Shown: piece by piece, positions 34,917 through 48,205 of the stretch
Numbering within the stretch: the first letter of the stretch is position 1
How the letters are laid out: every line of letters begins with the position of its first letter
Source of the DNA: Pycnopodia helianthoides
Taxonomy: Eukaryota; Echinodermata; Asteroidea; Forcipulatida; Asteriidae
Direction: 5' to 3'
NCBI GenBank assembly: GCA_032158295.1
Contig: CM063247.1
Location: forward strand, 22,434,358 to 22,498,357
DNA length: 64,000 nt
Program-made: the position numbers and the translations under genes
Notes under the pieces: model-generated
What the model was told of the DNA's origin: nothing
The model's database searches: none
What the model saw: only the letters and a program-made list of their open reading frames with translations

Positions 34917-37900
34917 GTAGGTAGTGTTTTTTAAAAATTTATTTAGGGCAAGGGGATTATGCGCACAAATCATAGACTTGGGTTAAAACCACGCGGGAAT
35001 TGAAATTTACATTAAGTGGCACTGAATTATTGAGTAACTTGCCCCAAATGTCTTGCCCAAAATGTAGAACATCTGGTGCTTGTTTTCCCTCGCCCGTTTG
35101 GCAATATTGATTCATGAAGTAACTTGGATTGGATATCCCAGATTGTGTGTTCAGGCGATGAAATACAGTTCTCTTTATCTAGCCTATTTGAAAGATGACA
35201 GGTACAATTTGAAATTTGAGCGTACCGTTACAAATGTGATCGGGAATTTTAGGGTACAATGTCAGAAAAACATAAAGGTGTGATTTGCAAAAAATTGGCT
35301 ATGGAGGCAGTACGCATTTTTAGTTTATAAACTGTCTTCAGCATGTAACGAAACTAGGGTAACATTTTAGGGAGTTAAAAGGGGGTGCACCATTCATTTG
35401 TAACGAGGGAGGGGGATTATGTCACTTAAAACTGACTTTCCGTTTGCATTTGTTTTAAAGGCGCCACTTTTCACCGCTCTTGTTATGCCATTTACACGTT
35501 TTTATAAGACACTATAACATGAATTTAAAAACAAATGCATTGTCTGCGTGTGAATATAAACTTGGTCTGAAAAAAAACATTGGAATTGTCACATACAAGC
35601 TTATAAAATACATAATATCACCCTGGTAATAGTTTAACCCGGAGAGGTGGGTCTAGACTTCAAATGGGGCACGGACACAGATTGGGGGGGGGGGGATGCT
35701 CGTGCAAAACCCCCCTCGCCCAAGTGACGCTACTGATTTGTCCCGATATTTTCTCTCCGACTATTATTGTTTTGTCTTCAAATAAATGCACACCATTACT
35801 GAGTGCATTAAAGGTCAGTCAGAAGGACACAGACATCTGACGGCGTGCATACAAGCTTGTTCAAATAATACGACATCAAGTATTATTACGTGAACTTTAT
35901 CAGTAATTTGCTAATCTCTCGCCGAATCGGAGAAAAAAAAGGGACAGGTCGGGGAAAGATGGAAAAAACAAAACGAGGTATCCTCTTACTCACTATAGTG
36001 CGTCTTTCTTTTGTAAGACGCCTCTCATCGGATTTGCGGATGATGTGTCCGATGGGATCGATGTGTCCTTAGTTTTATCTTTTTTTTTATGAATTTCAAT
36101 TTATTCTATTGTTACGTACACATAAACATCAGCAGCCTTTCTGTTGCGACTTAAGTTGCCCACCAAAGTGACAGAACAATAAGTCAATGCTATCATTGTT
36201 AAACCTTGTTATAGGTATTGCAGTCGTGGTCAAAATTGAACTGTCCGTTAGCAAATTCGATGGGGCGATCGGAAGATGATAACAATCTAGAAGTAACAGT
36301 ATTTTTTTTTTTCCTCGACCGATCCTGCAACTACCCTCTTCCCACGTCTACTGATGTACAACTCGGCGCGTGATATACGTACGCTGCGCAGAGTGCACGG
36401 ATTGTAATGGGATTTGACTAACAGTGGTGTCAGGAGGGCACTTGTATCGAAATGATTCTCGTCCGCAACGTATGAAGTCAACCTGGCAGAGGCCTGTTCA
36501 GTTCCACCTTCAGGCTGTCTCTCGCCTCATTTACTGCTTAAATAACGTTTTAGGTTTCTGCTTTCAAGTCAGAGGTTTACTGGTTTCATCAAAGAATGTA
36601 ACTCCCTCCTGCCAGTTACTGGCAAGATGGATACTTGTGTTTTCGTTATTGATATTGTCTGTCTGTGTTCTTTGCCGGCAAACCCATGTTTCTGCAACAG
36701 TAAGAGACCAAGTTTCAGTACAACGTCTACATTGTCAACAGCAATATTTTAGACAGCGAATAAATTAAATGTTGCCATTTCTAAACACTCGACATTCCCA
36801 ATACTAACGCAGTGCGACCTTTCAGTGGAACAGTACCGGGCAGCATTACCATATCTGGTCCAGGTCAACACGATCCGGGCTATGGATCCGAGCATCACCA
36901 TCTTTGTTTCTGACCTGACCATCTTAATGATTTAATTGGCCAATTTATTACCAGAGGATGGGTTTTATCCCCGCATTTGTTATTAAATCAGTGTTCTTTG
37001 GAGACCGGGGTAATGCGTTTTGGTGCGCAAATGCTTTACTTGATTTACATCAGTGAGTGGGTATTACAACTCCACCGGGTACGTTTCCTGATGCTGCTTG
37101 CCGATGCTATGGCATCTGCAGCATCATTCTTCAAGTCTCTAAACAGCGCTTGGCGATGGCTCGACCTGTTGGTTCTGTTTTCCGTTCTAGCCCGAAGCGC
37201 AAGCCAATGCAGAGTATATAAGTCCCATAGATGCACGGGGCTGTTACATCATTGATTTCCCTTGTCACAGAGCTCGGCGTGGTCGTGTGATTATTTCATC
37301 AGCCTACTGTGCGTGTTCTGAAAATAAAATTCAATATTGGGCCAAGAGGAAAGGCGGAAACTGTGCGCGAAAATCAACAAGTCAAACTTGTCTAGAAAGA
37401 AAACAAAATAAATAAAAAAGGTCAAATTAGCCTCTACACCTTGTCCGAAATTTAAAATTTGTTCTTAAGTTTTATTTAGCTTTGGGCGACTGTGGGGGTT
37501 TATACATCCTGCCTTGACACAAACATTCACGCACAAACATGTTTTGTAATGTCACTGACTGGCAAGAGTGACAGACGGAGGCAAATCATATTTCAAAATC
37601 AAATTGAACATTGTTGCCATGGCCGCTCTGTTGCTGCAAACCTAGGGTCGATATTTTATATAAATACATAAAATATTAAGCGCGTGAATATTGTTGGAAA
37701 TGTTCGCTTTGTGTTATAAAATGGCAGGGTTCTCTCTTGAGATATATCGTACCTTAAAAGGTTACTTAACTAGCCGTTTAAAATACCGATGACCGTGATA
37801 ATTGACAAACAAACGTCTGTGTATAACGGTTGCAAATCGAGGTTCATTAGTTTGTCCACGGTAGAGATCCAACCGTGGAAAACTCGCCATTCCATAATAC

Positions 37901-38439
37901 AATTTCCAATCATATACTGTAGAATTTATGTATCGAGTACGTACACCTTGACTGCTATTGACTCGACCAACATGATCCAGTTCAGAATATTTACCCTCAA
38001 GAAGCATTTCCCCCCCTAAGCGTGACACTGAAAACATTTCACCACAGTCCGCATTTTATCGGCTAAAAAACATATCGGGGCATGGGGTGTTTTTCCGGAC
38101 AAAGTGCAAATGATTTGAATGGTCTGGTTCACGTAAAAACTATCGGTTTCACCTACTTCCGAAGAGCTGCATCTTAGTAGATTGTTGGCTCGGCGTATAC
38201 GCCACTCATTTCCATTGTAACGCCATAAAAGTGGTTTCGATCGTAAAGCCAGAGTGCGGTGGATTTCACGTGAATATGCAGTGCTCCGTGATCCGGGTGA
38301 TATTGTATTTCAATTTTATTGAAAAGCGGCGTTTCCAGTACACAACAGATTGAATTATTTTGCAGAACAGACGGAGAGTTATTCTAATGAGCGGTTGATA
38401 TTCGGCTGTCTATCACAGGCACGTTGATTTTCATTTATT

Positions 38440-39010
38440 ATTATGTTGTATTATTTATAGAATATAAACATACAATAAAATATATAAAACATACATGAGT
38501 ACATATATGTATATATATATATATATATAACACAAAAGCGTTAACAAAAACAAATACAAACACAAATTAATCAAAATAAAACCAAAACACAATTTAAAAT
38601 AAAAATGAAAAATCAATATTGTAAATAAAGTAAGTAAATAATATATGTAAATAAACACAAACAATTACAATAACACAAATAAACACGGAGTTTGATTTTG
38701 AAACAAAAAAATATATAACAAATATATATATATATAAATGAAAAGAAACAGCTTTAAATCTAGTTTAAACAAATGAGAAAAACAAATGATAATCACAATA
38801 ACAGCAAAAAAAAAATGCACAAATAAAATATTGAATAAATAAATGTTTAATGCAAAATGGTGCATGATTTGGTGATTACCCTTTTTGAAGACCAAAAAAA
38901 ACAATTAGAATAATAATTAAAATAGTTATACATATAAAACAAATGAACAAACAAATGGGGAAAATAAGACATTGAAAACAATTAAACATAATACTGTTCA
39001 GAGTCGTGAG
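38440..39010. repeat. A-rich low-complexity DNA with TA runs
   Basis: The plus strand is dominated by A with ACAAA/AATA words and holds TA runs at about 38505-38530 and 38717-38736. The minus strand consequently shows Phe/Leu/Tyr-rich frames that mimic membrane proteins. The lack of any conserved motif argues against coding. Confidence 0.75.
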
Positions 39011-39594
39011 TTGATGATTCCGCCATCAATCAGATTAAATCATCAATCGTTACTGCTCGCCCGGCTGGACCCAGAGCCTTTTCCAACCATACACAAAGGT
39101 CAAGTCTTTATTATTGATCAAGTTAATTATCCTCGTTGAAGCAAATAATACGTTGACCATGAATGCTAATATATATCTAGTTTGATTGTTGAGAGTTCTC
39201 GTATTACCAAAAGTGCATTCCTACGCATTACGGGTTGTGACTTATCAAATAAACACATTTACAAAAAAAACAAAACTTAATACAAACATATGGTAATGAA
39301 GACGAATCGATCACAACACCAACTTTAACTAGACAAACGCAAACTCCACAATCAAATTAACACACACATTGTAGGTTTATTATGGAAAACCAAAACAAAA
39401 GTGCAGTAGGCAAACTTCGTCGGTAGACGTGACGACTTGCGTGACTCTTTACAACATCCCCGTATGAAAGAAGTGGGTGTATCCCCCGGGACGTCAACTG
39501 CATATCAGTAACTCACTCTTTCGTGCGCCTGCCTGTTCGTCAGGCTTAACGAATATTGGGATTGACACTGGTGGGTGGGTGGGTGGTTCGGTGA

Positions 39595-40045
39595 TGGCCT
39601 TTGTTTCTGCTGAGCTGCACAAGCACTCTTGGTGTGTATGATGTGTGACATTTAAACAACCGCAACACCAAAGGCATTATACTATGTGTTGCTACCTATA
39701 TTTTACTACGGTACTATTATAGGTTCAAATATCGGGTGGGGGGCAAATATGATATCCACTTATAAGTCAATTCGTTAGACTATTCTCGTCATACATTTAT
39801 AATGTAGATTGATTCTTTGGTGGCCTTTGTTTCTGCCTAGCTGCACACGCACTCGTTGTGCGCACGTATAACATTTATAGCTGCAACACCAAATGCATGT
39901 ATTACTATACCTATGACTTACTACGCTATTGCTAGGTTTAGCTCCATGGTTACACTATCGGGTTGGGGTCAAATATGATATCCACTCAAGTCAATTCGTT
40001 TTGCTATACTCTTAATGTATTTATGATGTAGATGGATTCTTTGGG
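39595..40045. repeat. Diverged tandem duplication, about 226-bp period
   Basis: TGGCCTTTGTTTCTGC-AGCTGCACA-GCACTC begins at 39595 and at 39821. Both copies continue with GCAACACCAAA-GCAT, CAAATATGATATCCACT, GTCAATTCGTT and end in GTAGAT-GATTCTTTGG. Many substitutions and small indels separate the copies, so this is an old event. Non-coding. Confidence 0.8.
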
Positions 40046-40554
40046 GACAGCAAAATGATTGCATTTCAGAAGAGAACGGGTAAATGAAATAAACCCGTTA
40101 ACCACGCACACACTAGTCAAAACTACTCATTGAATGACATCCAATATACTGGCATGACAATGCTGCGGTGACGAGCTACTCTTGGAAGCCTACGCATATT
40201 TGCAAGGACAATGCGAGTATTTTGATTAAAAAAAATAAAAAAAGGTTTACCCGTAATGACATATTAATCTTTTTAGTACATGGAGTTATTCAAGTGGCCT
40301 CAACACTCTATGGACAGGCATAGAATCTGTGTAGGTGCTATGCGATACAATGCGTATTTGTATTGCGGTTTATACCGCTCGGAGCGCCCTGAATAAATTA
40401 GGGTGGGCCATTATCATTTTACATTTTAACATCGCCGGAAATTGTGTAATGCATTAACAAAAGTTACCCGTTTTAATGTTTGCGCTTAAACATCTTCAGC
40501 GGGTGTCTTCCATACATACAATTTAGCTTGCGAATCGAGGTGACGCGGCTATTG

Positions 40555-40574
40555 ATTGCCCCCCCCCCCCCCCA
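40555..40574. repeat. Poly(C) run
   Basis: About 16 consecutive C residues. Similar G or C runs of 8-13 occur at 4386, 9175, 22390, 26005, 31226, 48096, 50722 and 55747. Confidence 0.8.
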
Positions 40575-41856
40575 TCATTCCACAACGGGTAAGCGAACCG
40601 TCTCAACAACGTCTACATATACCGACTCGACTGTCTAAGAGCGTCGCACGATGACGCTCGATTGCAGTCGTTAATGCACCAGTGTTTCTTAATGTTCAAC
40701 TGTCACCCAGAGAACTTGCTAATGCGCTTCTCGCTTGACTTATGAGGGTATCACGGCCCCTATAATATCATCAAATATCATAGTTGAAACGACGGGGTGG
40801 GTTACGTCTTGAAATGTCAATGCAAGATGCATACACTTTGATAGGGTTCTAGAAAATCTTTAAGAACATTTGCATTGGTACGGAGTACTTGTAGTCGTAT
40901 TGCATTCTTTAAAAAAAAGACGATAACAAGTAATAGTTTTAATGAAATCTGCAGAAGTAAACTGAACAATGAATTTTGCTTAAGCGTCCTAGAATTGTAA
41001 CTCCACTCCTTTCATGAGGAGCAGTGACGTTTATTGTGGACGTCACATGATTTCACGGTAGTGGCTGCACAACCTGTCGGCATTGTTGACATTCAAACAC
41101 ATTCTTGATACATTTATCGATGTAAACACGTTCACCGTGTTTCATGACTCAACGCGTAACATTTTCGTATTTGCACTACATATATTACTTACAGACAAAT
41201 CCAGAATTTGCCTAAATTTGCATGTTTCTCCCCCCCCGAAGTGGTGAGTCTCGATTGGCGTAATTTCTGTGTGAGAAGTGTTTACGCCAACAGCCGCACG
41301 TCTAACAAACCGGAGGAAAAAATTCTCAGTTGCACTAAACTTACAGCAAATTGTGTTGACCGAGTTGCTGGATAAGGCGTGTGCATTGTAAACCAAATTC
41401 ACGCAGAACCCGAGATAATAGCACCTCGTTCCTATATACCTAGATGCATGTTCGTTCAAAACTGTTTGTTAAAGTAGTCTTGCTCAAATATGTAATTGAA
41501 TTGACCTACAAAAACGGCCGGTGCTAACTGTATTAGTCTCCCTTTAAAAAACACCGAATGTGAATATTGAAAAGCGGCTGTACCCCCTGCTAGTGGTCTA
41601 AATAGTCCGTGCAGTCCTCCTGTGTCTAGTCTTGAATACGGGATTGCCGGATCGTTAGCGTCATGACTGAGGTAAACCAAACTCAAGACCCAAGCTAGTA
41701 TCCAGGGGTATGAACGGTTACACTCGAGAGGGTGCGAGCTGATGATTCAAACGCATTTGTTTCCCTTGGAGAGCAACGCTAGAGAAGAGGTTAATTATAA
41801 ATAATTAAAAAACAAAACAAGTAATAATAAATGAATAATAATTCTAAAGATAAGTC

Positions 41857-42155
41857 CTACATGTGGACTTAATGGCTTTAAGCGTCAAACGGGTAACTAG
41901 TCCGTTTTGCATGTTGCAGTTACCGTGTACGTCACTTAGGGGACGTACCAAGTTGAAAAAAGGGGGGGTGGGCTAAGGAGAAGGGAAAAAAGTCCTACTT
42001 ATGAGATTTATGGGTCAAAATGTGGTGAGAATGAAAGAGTGGTATTCCACATAAAGTCAATGTTACGTGGATATAATGGCTTTCAACGTCAGACGGGTGT
42101 CTGGTCTGTGATGCATGCTTAGTGACCGTGTACGTCACTCTGGTGAAGTACCGTA
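41857..42155. repeat. Diverged direct repeat, about 200-bp spacing
   Basis: Ordered blocks GTGGACTTAATGGCTTTAAG-CGTCAAACGGGT and ACCGTGTACGTCACT-GGGACGTACC (41870-41952) recur as GTGGATATAATGGCTTTCAA-CGTCAGACGGGT and ACCGTGTACGTCACTCTGG (42067-42150). The copies are in the same orientation and substantially diverged. Non-coding. Confidence 0.65.
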
Positions 42156-42358
42156 GTCGTTGGCCGACATTTCTCTTCCCAATGCATAGCTGAACAAGTT
42201 GCCAATTGGTAACTGGCATTTGATCCGAAAGAGAGCCTCCCCCACTCCTCACAGGTGTTCCATGAGCATTGCCAAGTTAAGTGAGGTCCCGAAGCAGCAC
42301 GCATAGGTAACACTTCCTTCTCCTTGAGTACGTGTATAGAAGTAAAAACTTGTTGTTA

Positions 42359-42722
42359 TTAAAGGGAAGGTTACGTTTAGTAATTAATACAAACACAAGT
42401 CGTCATAAAAACTTACTTGTTAAGGAGAACTGAAGCTGTTGATATAACCCCCTTTAAAAAAAGTGGTTTTAGAGAGAGGGATTCAAAAACATTTCAATCT
42501 GAGAAACGTTTCTGCATGAAACGTTTCCCAGACTGTGTATTCCAATTACGGATTATTCTTCCTGCGTGGACATAACCGCTCCAGATCTTCGGTGGTATCT
42601 CAACAACGCTACCACCTTTTGAAATCAAATTTTCACAGGTTAGTTCCATTGTACATATCTACATTAACATAAGGTTAAAACAATCGAACGGTTCCAAAAA
42701 CCAAAGGTGTACTCTGCCTTAA
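42359..42722 (-). mobile_element. Repeat family A, copy 3, TTAA-flanked, 364 bp
   Basis: Bounded by TTAA at 42359-42362 and 42719-42722. On the minus strand it reads TTAAGGCAGAGTACACCTTT at one end and ACCTTCCCTTTAA at the other, with the same interior blocks as 6870-7164 and 16710-17313 (CAAAAGGTGGTAGCG, CTGGAGCGGTTATGTCCACG, GAAGAATAATCCGTAATT, AACAAGTAAGTTTT). It holds an internal stem-loop, TCTGAGAAACGTTTC / GAAACGTTTCCCAGA. It is the cleanest copy and lacks the palindrome insertion of copy 2. Confidence 0.8.
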
Positions 42723-45700
42723 AATCTTATTTTCTTTGTATAATAACATTTTGCCGTATCATCACAAAATGTATACTTTATATACCAACGTCGTATTTCG
42801 GCGCCATATGTTTTACGTGACTGGACATTCGAGGCGACATACGCCTCTTTGCACATTGAAACGTGCGTGTTATGCTAAATAAATCGACACGATGTTTAAA
42901 CCATCTTGTTGCGTGAATATTTTCTATCATCAAATAAGGTTTTGAAGGAGTCATAAACCATGCCAGCCTAAAACTTGATATCAAGTAGTGAATGCGTCTA
43001 CATCACACACGAACGCTTCTTTGCTAGTTCTGTGTACAGTTGTGTTACCGTAAGCGGCACGTGCAGTTGAATGGCTTTAAATGGTTGTTTAAGCGGCAAT
43101 TCATTATCATGTTATTTTGTTTATGTATTTATTTATTAAAGTTTGCCTAAGACAACTTTGAATTTGTTTAATCTTATTTATTTTACTGTCCTTATGACTT
43201 TTCTATGAGAAAGCAACGGCCCAAAACTACAAACACACAATTTAAGGAAACGTTTTTAGATTGAGTTTTCTTGAGGTGACGATTTTTGGGTTTGTTACTG
43301 GCTGATCACAAGTATATTGTCTTGTATTTTTTTATTGTATTATTTCCTTTGCAAAAGCGTATGCAACAATGGCCTTTCAAGGAAACTAGGCCAGATCTAA
43401 TCGCCCGAAGCACTCACTTAATAAGATGTCACTCAAGAGAGTTATATGTTATCTTTCTAATTTATTACCTTCAGGACTCACTGACCTTTTATATATCTCG
43501 CGTTTCAGGTTCGAAGTATCCTTGATAAAAGTGAATCAAGTTCTCGTTTTGAGGATTTGTCCGTGTACTTCGTTTTAAAAGAGATCAGCTAAAGTTGTGT
43601 GTCAATCGTTTGTTGTCACATGCACAGCTTCCAAGTCGAGCTTGCAGGTTGTTTTTGTTCTGGATAAATCTGTTTTTCTTGTGAAAGTTTTCAGTAATGA
43701 CGACTATCGGGAAGAAAATAAGTGTGTTTATGTCAATCGCCTGTGTGCCAATTGCGTCAGTAAGCCTCCGTGGCAACCACTCTTTCAAAAAAGGAAGAAA
43801 CAAAAAGAGATAATAAAGAATGGTATGCTACAGAAGTTGGACTATCATTTTACCGACTGGCGCAATGGCTGACAAAAATGCACTGTTTGGAATTTCATTC
43901 TGCCGTTCTGTCTCAGTAAAAAGTCTGAATGCTGATGCTGTTCATTGAGAGCCACGTTGGACTTATCTTTTCAATTCGCACACCTCCCTGAATGTTGGGA
44001 ATATCAAGCTCGCCAAGACACTTATAGGTCACTGGGAGGGTCGCTTTGGAAATTTGATAAATCAATAAAGCCCGTGCTTTATGGATATGGGAAAGCAAAG
44101 AGGGTGGGAAATCCTAATTTGCATATAAGGTAGACTAGTTTGCATGCAGGGAGTCGGATCCACTTCGGCTGTTTTTTGTTGTTGTTGAATACGGCAGTGC
44201 GATCTCATTCCTTATCCGGGGCTGGTATTTCTGAAGTGTTATAATATGCATATGGGGGGTTATCCAGTTACGGATCTTGTGGCGTGTTTTCAGGCGAAAG
44301 GGAGTGTCATATTGTTTATCACGAGTCCATACGCATAAGCTCGTCTAATCGGATGACGTTTCTAAGTATCGATTGTGCGGCTCGGATGGTTACTTGTGCG
44401 CTATATATTTACGACCGATTTTTGTCTAATGTCTAGGGCTGAGGGCACGACCTCGGTTTGAGTTTCGACGCTTTTGTTTGAACTCATAAATATTGTTCAC
44501 AATCTTGAATTACCATTCTAAATTCAAATGCCTGTTGTTGCGACTGCCGATAAATAGCTCGACCAGCAACTGAGCACATTGGGGTATAGCACACTGTAAT
44601 CAAGCTCGTGCCACCCGCTGTGCATGCCTTTCAGGGTCGTTTGTCTAGCGGTTAAGCGTTCAAACTGTTTTAAGTTCGAATAACTCGGCATTTTCCTTTC
44701 CATAAAAATGCACGCCACTCTGCAAAGCGCAAACTTTTAAGTAAATTCATAAATAACTTTAACTTGCTTTGATTTTGAGCGAACAGTAACAATGATTGTT
44801 CTCACTAGTGTATGCAAATTCTTTTCAGGAGTAAAACCCTTTAGAAATGTAATAATTTGTTTTCCCGTTTTGTTTTAAGTTGATACACTTAAGTTGTTCT
44901 CGTGTAAAATACCAAACGGTGTAAAACCTCAAAGCTATTTGTTATTCTCTCACTCCCACGTTGCATTTTGCTGTTTGTTTTATTTAATCAAAAATTAAAT
45001 CACAACAAGAATTGTATTATCCATGTCAAAAACACAGCTTTCGAAAAAAAGTAGAAGAAGGACAGTGGTCTTGTAGCAGTAGTTTTGGTGGCTTGGTTCA
45101 TCGGAAACACTCGTTGTCGTGAGATGACTTACAGTGAGACGTCAAGGCACGGTGAAACGACGGCCTAGACAATTGTATCATAAATTAAGGGCACAATCAT
45201 GCAATCTATTTTGTTCGTCTTTATCGCATCTGATCGTCATAGTCCACACATCTGTATCACCGTATCCCCTCTTTCAAAGTGGCCAATGCGTTTCACTGTC
45301 ATTTTGACGCTGACATTGAGAACGTGTGTATTCTGTTTGTGGTTAATTCTTCGTCAGTTCACCATAAATTTACAATCCGTAGGTCACCATTTGCATACCG
45401 ATGGCTTGAAACGTATGGTGCAGAATATATTTAGAGTTATATTTAGCAATTATGTTATTGGTGAACTGTGCTGAATTGACGGGTTAACTAATCCAAACGG
45501 TGGTCCCGGTAACAAAATAATAGGCTATGTATGTTTTACAAGGCTACGAACAGTTTCGTTTTTAAATTATTATTTTTTCTTTGCTGTGCAGTGGTTTAAA
45601 AACTAAATAATACATTTTTTGAAGTGTTAATAAGTTAGAAAAAACAACAACAAACGAAATGCATTCTACGTCAGATATTTCACCTCAGCAGTGAAATTCT

Positions 45701-47874
45701 TAATTCATAATGGTCAACACCGTTAAAATGTGTACGTCATCCTCCCAAATCCACGAACATCTTTCAATGCAAACAGTTTCATATTCGGGGTGCTCTCAAA
45801 TTAACGCTCTGTGTCCAGCGGTAAGCCTTTGTATAACACATTAGGCCTATATGTTAGAATTTGGCTTGTCTCTGTTGACCCACATTCTCCCTGCCGACGT
45901 CAGCCAACGTTTGCATAACGGCAATATAGTATAGATGTATATCAGGAAAATCAAGGAATGAAGGGCATACAGATGATATTACAACTTTACTTGCCTAGAC
46001 ATATTGTCTATGCAGTATTATTCTAAAACAGTGGCTTGTAAATTATGCGTATGTTTTTTTTTTTTTCACGCACCGTAATGGTTGTTTAAATCTTCAAACT
46101 GTGTTTGAACTCGTTTGTCGAGGCCCACGAGCGGTGGTTCTAAAAAACATTACGAATGTTATTAGAATTGCATCGAATGCTTTTCTCTGTTATGGCTCCC
46201 ATTATAACACTGTGAGAAGCGGAAGGAAACTTGTACCTCGCACTGCAATTCCCAATACTGTAGGATTATAGCTGATGTTAGGCACAGTTATAACTCTATC
46301 CAAACAAAGTGGAGTGATGAAGTGTACTCCAAGGTAAATTAACGGACCCAACAGCCCACTCGGTAGAGGGAAAAATACCGGCTACGTTAGACAGCAAATA
46401 GTCTTTGTCTCAGGATGAAATAACCCTGCGAATACGTTCCACGAGTACATTTTGAGGCTCGCCGGCATCTCCCGTTTCTTGTCAGACCACGTAGAGTAGA
46501 TGGGAAAAGAAGAAGGAAAAAAAATCATTTCCTGAGGCAATTTCGGGGTGATTTCCTACGGAGACCCGCTGTCTCCCTGGAGAGCTAGCCTTACCAGTGC
46601 AAGAAGCTCCGTCGAAGACATCAGTATCCGTGTGCAATGAGGTTTGAGAACGACACTTTACCGGCCTTGGAACTGTCATTAGCGGAGTGTGGGTTGAGGG
46701 TTCAGCACAGATTACTGTGAACCTCATTTGTTTATTTCAACATTGTATTGATTCGCGGACCCACACGTTTTTCTTACTTTGAATATAAATGTACGTGTAT
46801 ATATTTATATATACAACTAGTAGGGGATATGGCCTTAGCTTTAGATCCAGACCGGACCTTCTTTAGGGGCATAAACAAGCACAAATGGAAACATATCCAT
46901 TTACAGCAACAATCGGGAGCACTGAAATATGGGAATGTATCCCGAAAGAAGCGGGCAAATTACAGCAATTCAACGGGGTTTCTAAGAAACAATCGGAGTA
47001 AAGTAGTGAGGACAAACGGGTGGTCAGTGTGAGGAATTGAAAGGGTGGATATTATAAATAATTATTTTATTTCGAGACTGTAATCAAAAAATTAAATCAC
47101 AAGTAATGATAACTGATTGAATACACTGTATCAACTGTGTTAGTGCACACCGGTACACTGTGTTGTAGGTATGACATCCACGTTGCATCACTTACAAAAA
47201 ATAAAAAAATAAATGAAAAATATGCCCGAAACGCTTATTCCTTCACGTGCAAAATTCTTTCGAAACATTCTTTAAAACAAGTCACAAAAAAAAAGAAAAA
47301 AGAGAGAGAAACAAAAAAAAATAGAAAAAGCCCCAATTCAAACTACTATGTAACTGACACCTTTCTGCCTGTCTTACAACAACTCGGTCAGAATAACAAT
47401 AAAATCGGTTACTCGTATTACACATAGGATATTAAAGTCATAATGATTGATATGCCATCGCCATCAAACACAAAATAATTGGCAACCTAAATCCGAGTAT
47501 TTTTATCCCGAGCTTAACAAAATACCACAGTGGTTTGAAATGTCGTTCTATGTCCGAGAACGTCACTGCCCCTCATCGTTGTAGTTCCCCGTTGAAGGAC
47601 TACGCGCGGTCGCCTTTCCCGGTCGCCTTTCGCGGTATGCCCGAGCTCTTCTCGCTAGATGGGTAGGTCACCTCTGTAGGATGTGCTCGTTTGTCTCGAC
47701 CATGTCCCCGGGACACGGACACGCAGGAAATAAAGTCAGCCCCGGGGCTCAAGAAAGACAGGGGAAAGTGAACTGTGTCTTGTATTTATAGCATGCCGGT
47801 CGTGTGCGCTGCCGACCAGAGTTTGACTTGCTTCCGCAGCTGGGAGCAAGTTTGAAGTGACCTTTACATGTCAC

Positions 47875-47876
47875 AA

Positions 47877-47943
<67 letters not shown>

Positions 47944-47945
47944 GA
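47875..47945. repeat. (GA)n microsatellite
   Basis: About 65 bp of AG/GA repeats with few interruptions, giving a purine-only plus strand. Confidence 0.9.
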
Positions 47946-48182
47946 AGGTAGAGGTGTCTCTCGTCTTTGGAGCTGGTAGACACGCGGGATTATTTTTTTC
48001 CCGAGCAGGTGTATTTTTAACGGTATTCTATAACTAAACAGATTTGCGTTTTACGGCAATCATGGTGACATTAATTGACCGTAAGCCTCAAGAACACCCC
48101 CCCCCCCCTATTTGTTACAATGTGGCGTAGCGGTAAACAAGAAAAAGTTATTTACCAATCAGAGGTTCAATAGAGGGCGGTA

Positions 48183-48205
48183 GGTTGCATTTTTAAAATG
48201 CAACC
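48183..48205. other. Perfect 11-bp hairpin
   Basis: GGTTGCATTTT and AAAATGCAACC are exact reverse complements separated by one T. AT-rich and isolated. It is probably a small insertion footprint or the core of an inverted-repeat element rather than an RNA gene. Confidence 0.6.

Noticed and set aside
36803..36935. Exon-like stretch after GACCTTTCAG (VEQYRAALPYLVQVNTIRAM in one frame)
   Set aside because: The frame ends quickly in TAA, no donor or partner exon is evident, and the receptor exons join perfectly without it. I recognise no family.
36977..37255. Open frame with a membrane-like segment (AWRWLDLLVLFSVLA)
   Set aside because: It looks superficially like an ion-channel segment, but lacks any conserved motif, has a competing open frame on the other strand and no splice context.
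38455..38904. Two minus-strand frames rich in Phe, Leu, Tyr and Ile resembling membrane proteins
   Set aside because: They translate A-rich low-complexity DNA and TA repeats; no conserved residues.
44634..44692. tRNA-like sequence with TTTGTCTAGCGGTTAAGCG and AGTTCGAATAA boxes
   Set aside because: The interval between the boxes is too short for an anticodon arm and the T-stem does not pair, so it is at best a decayed fragment.
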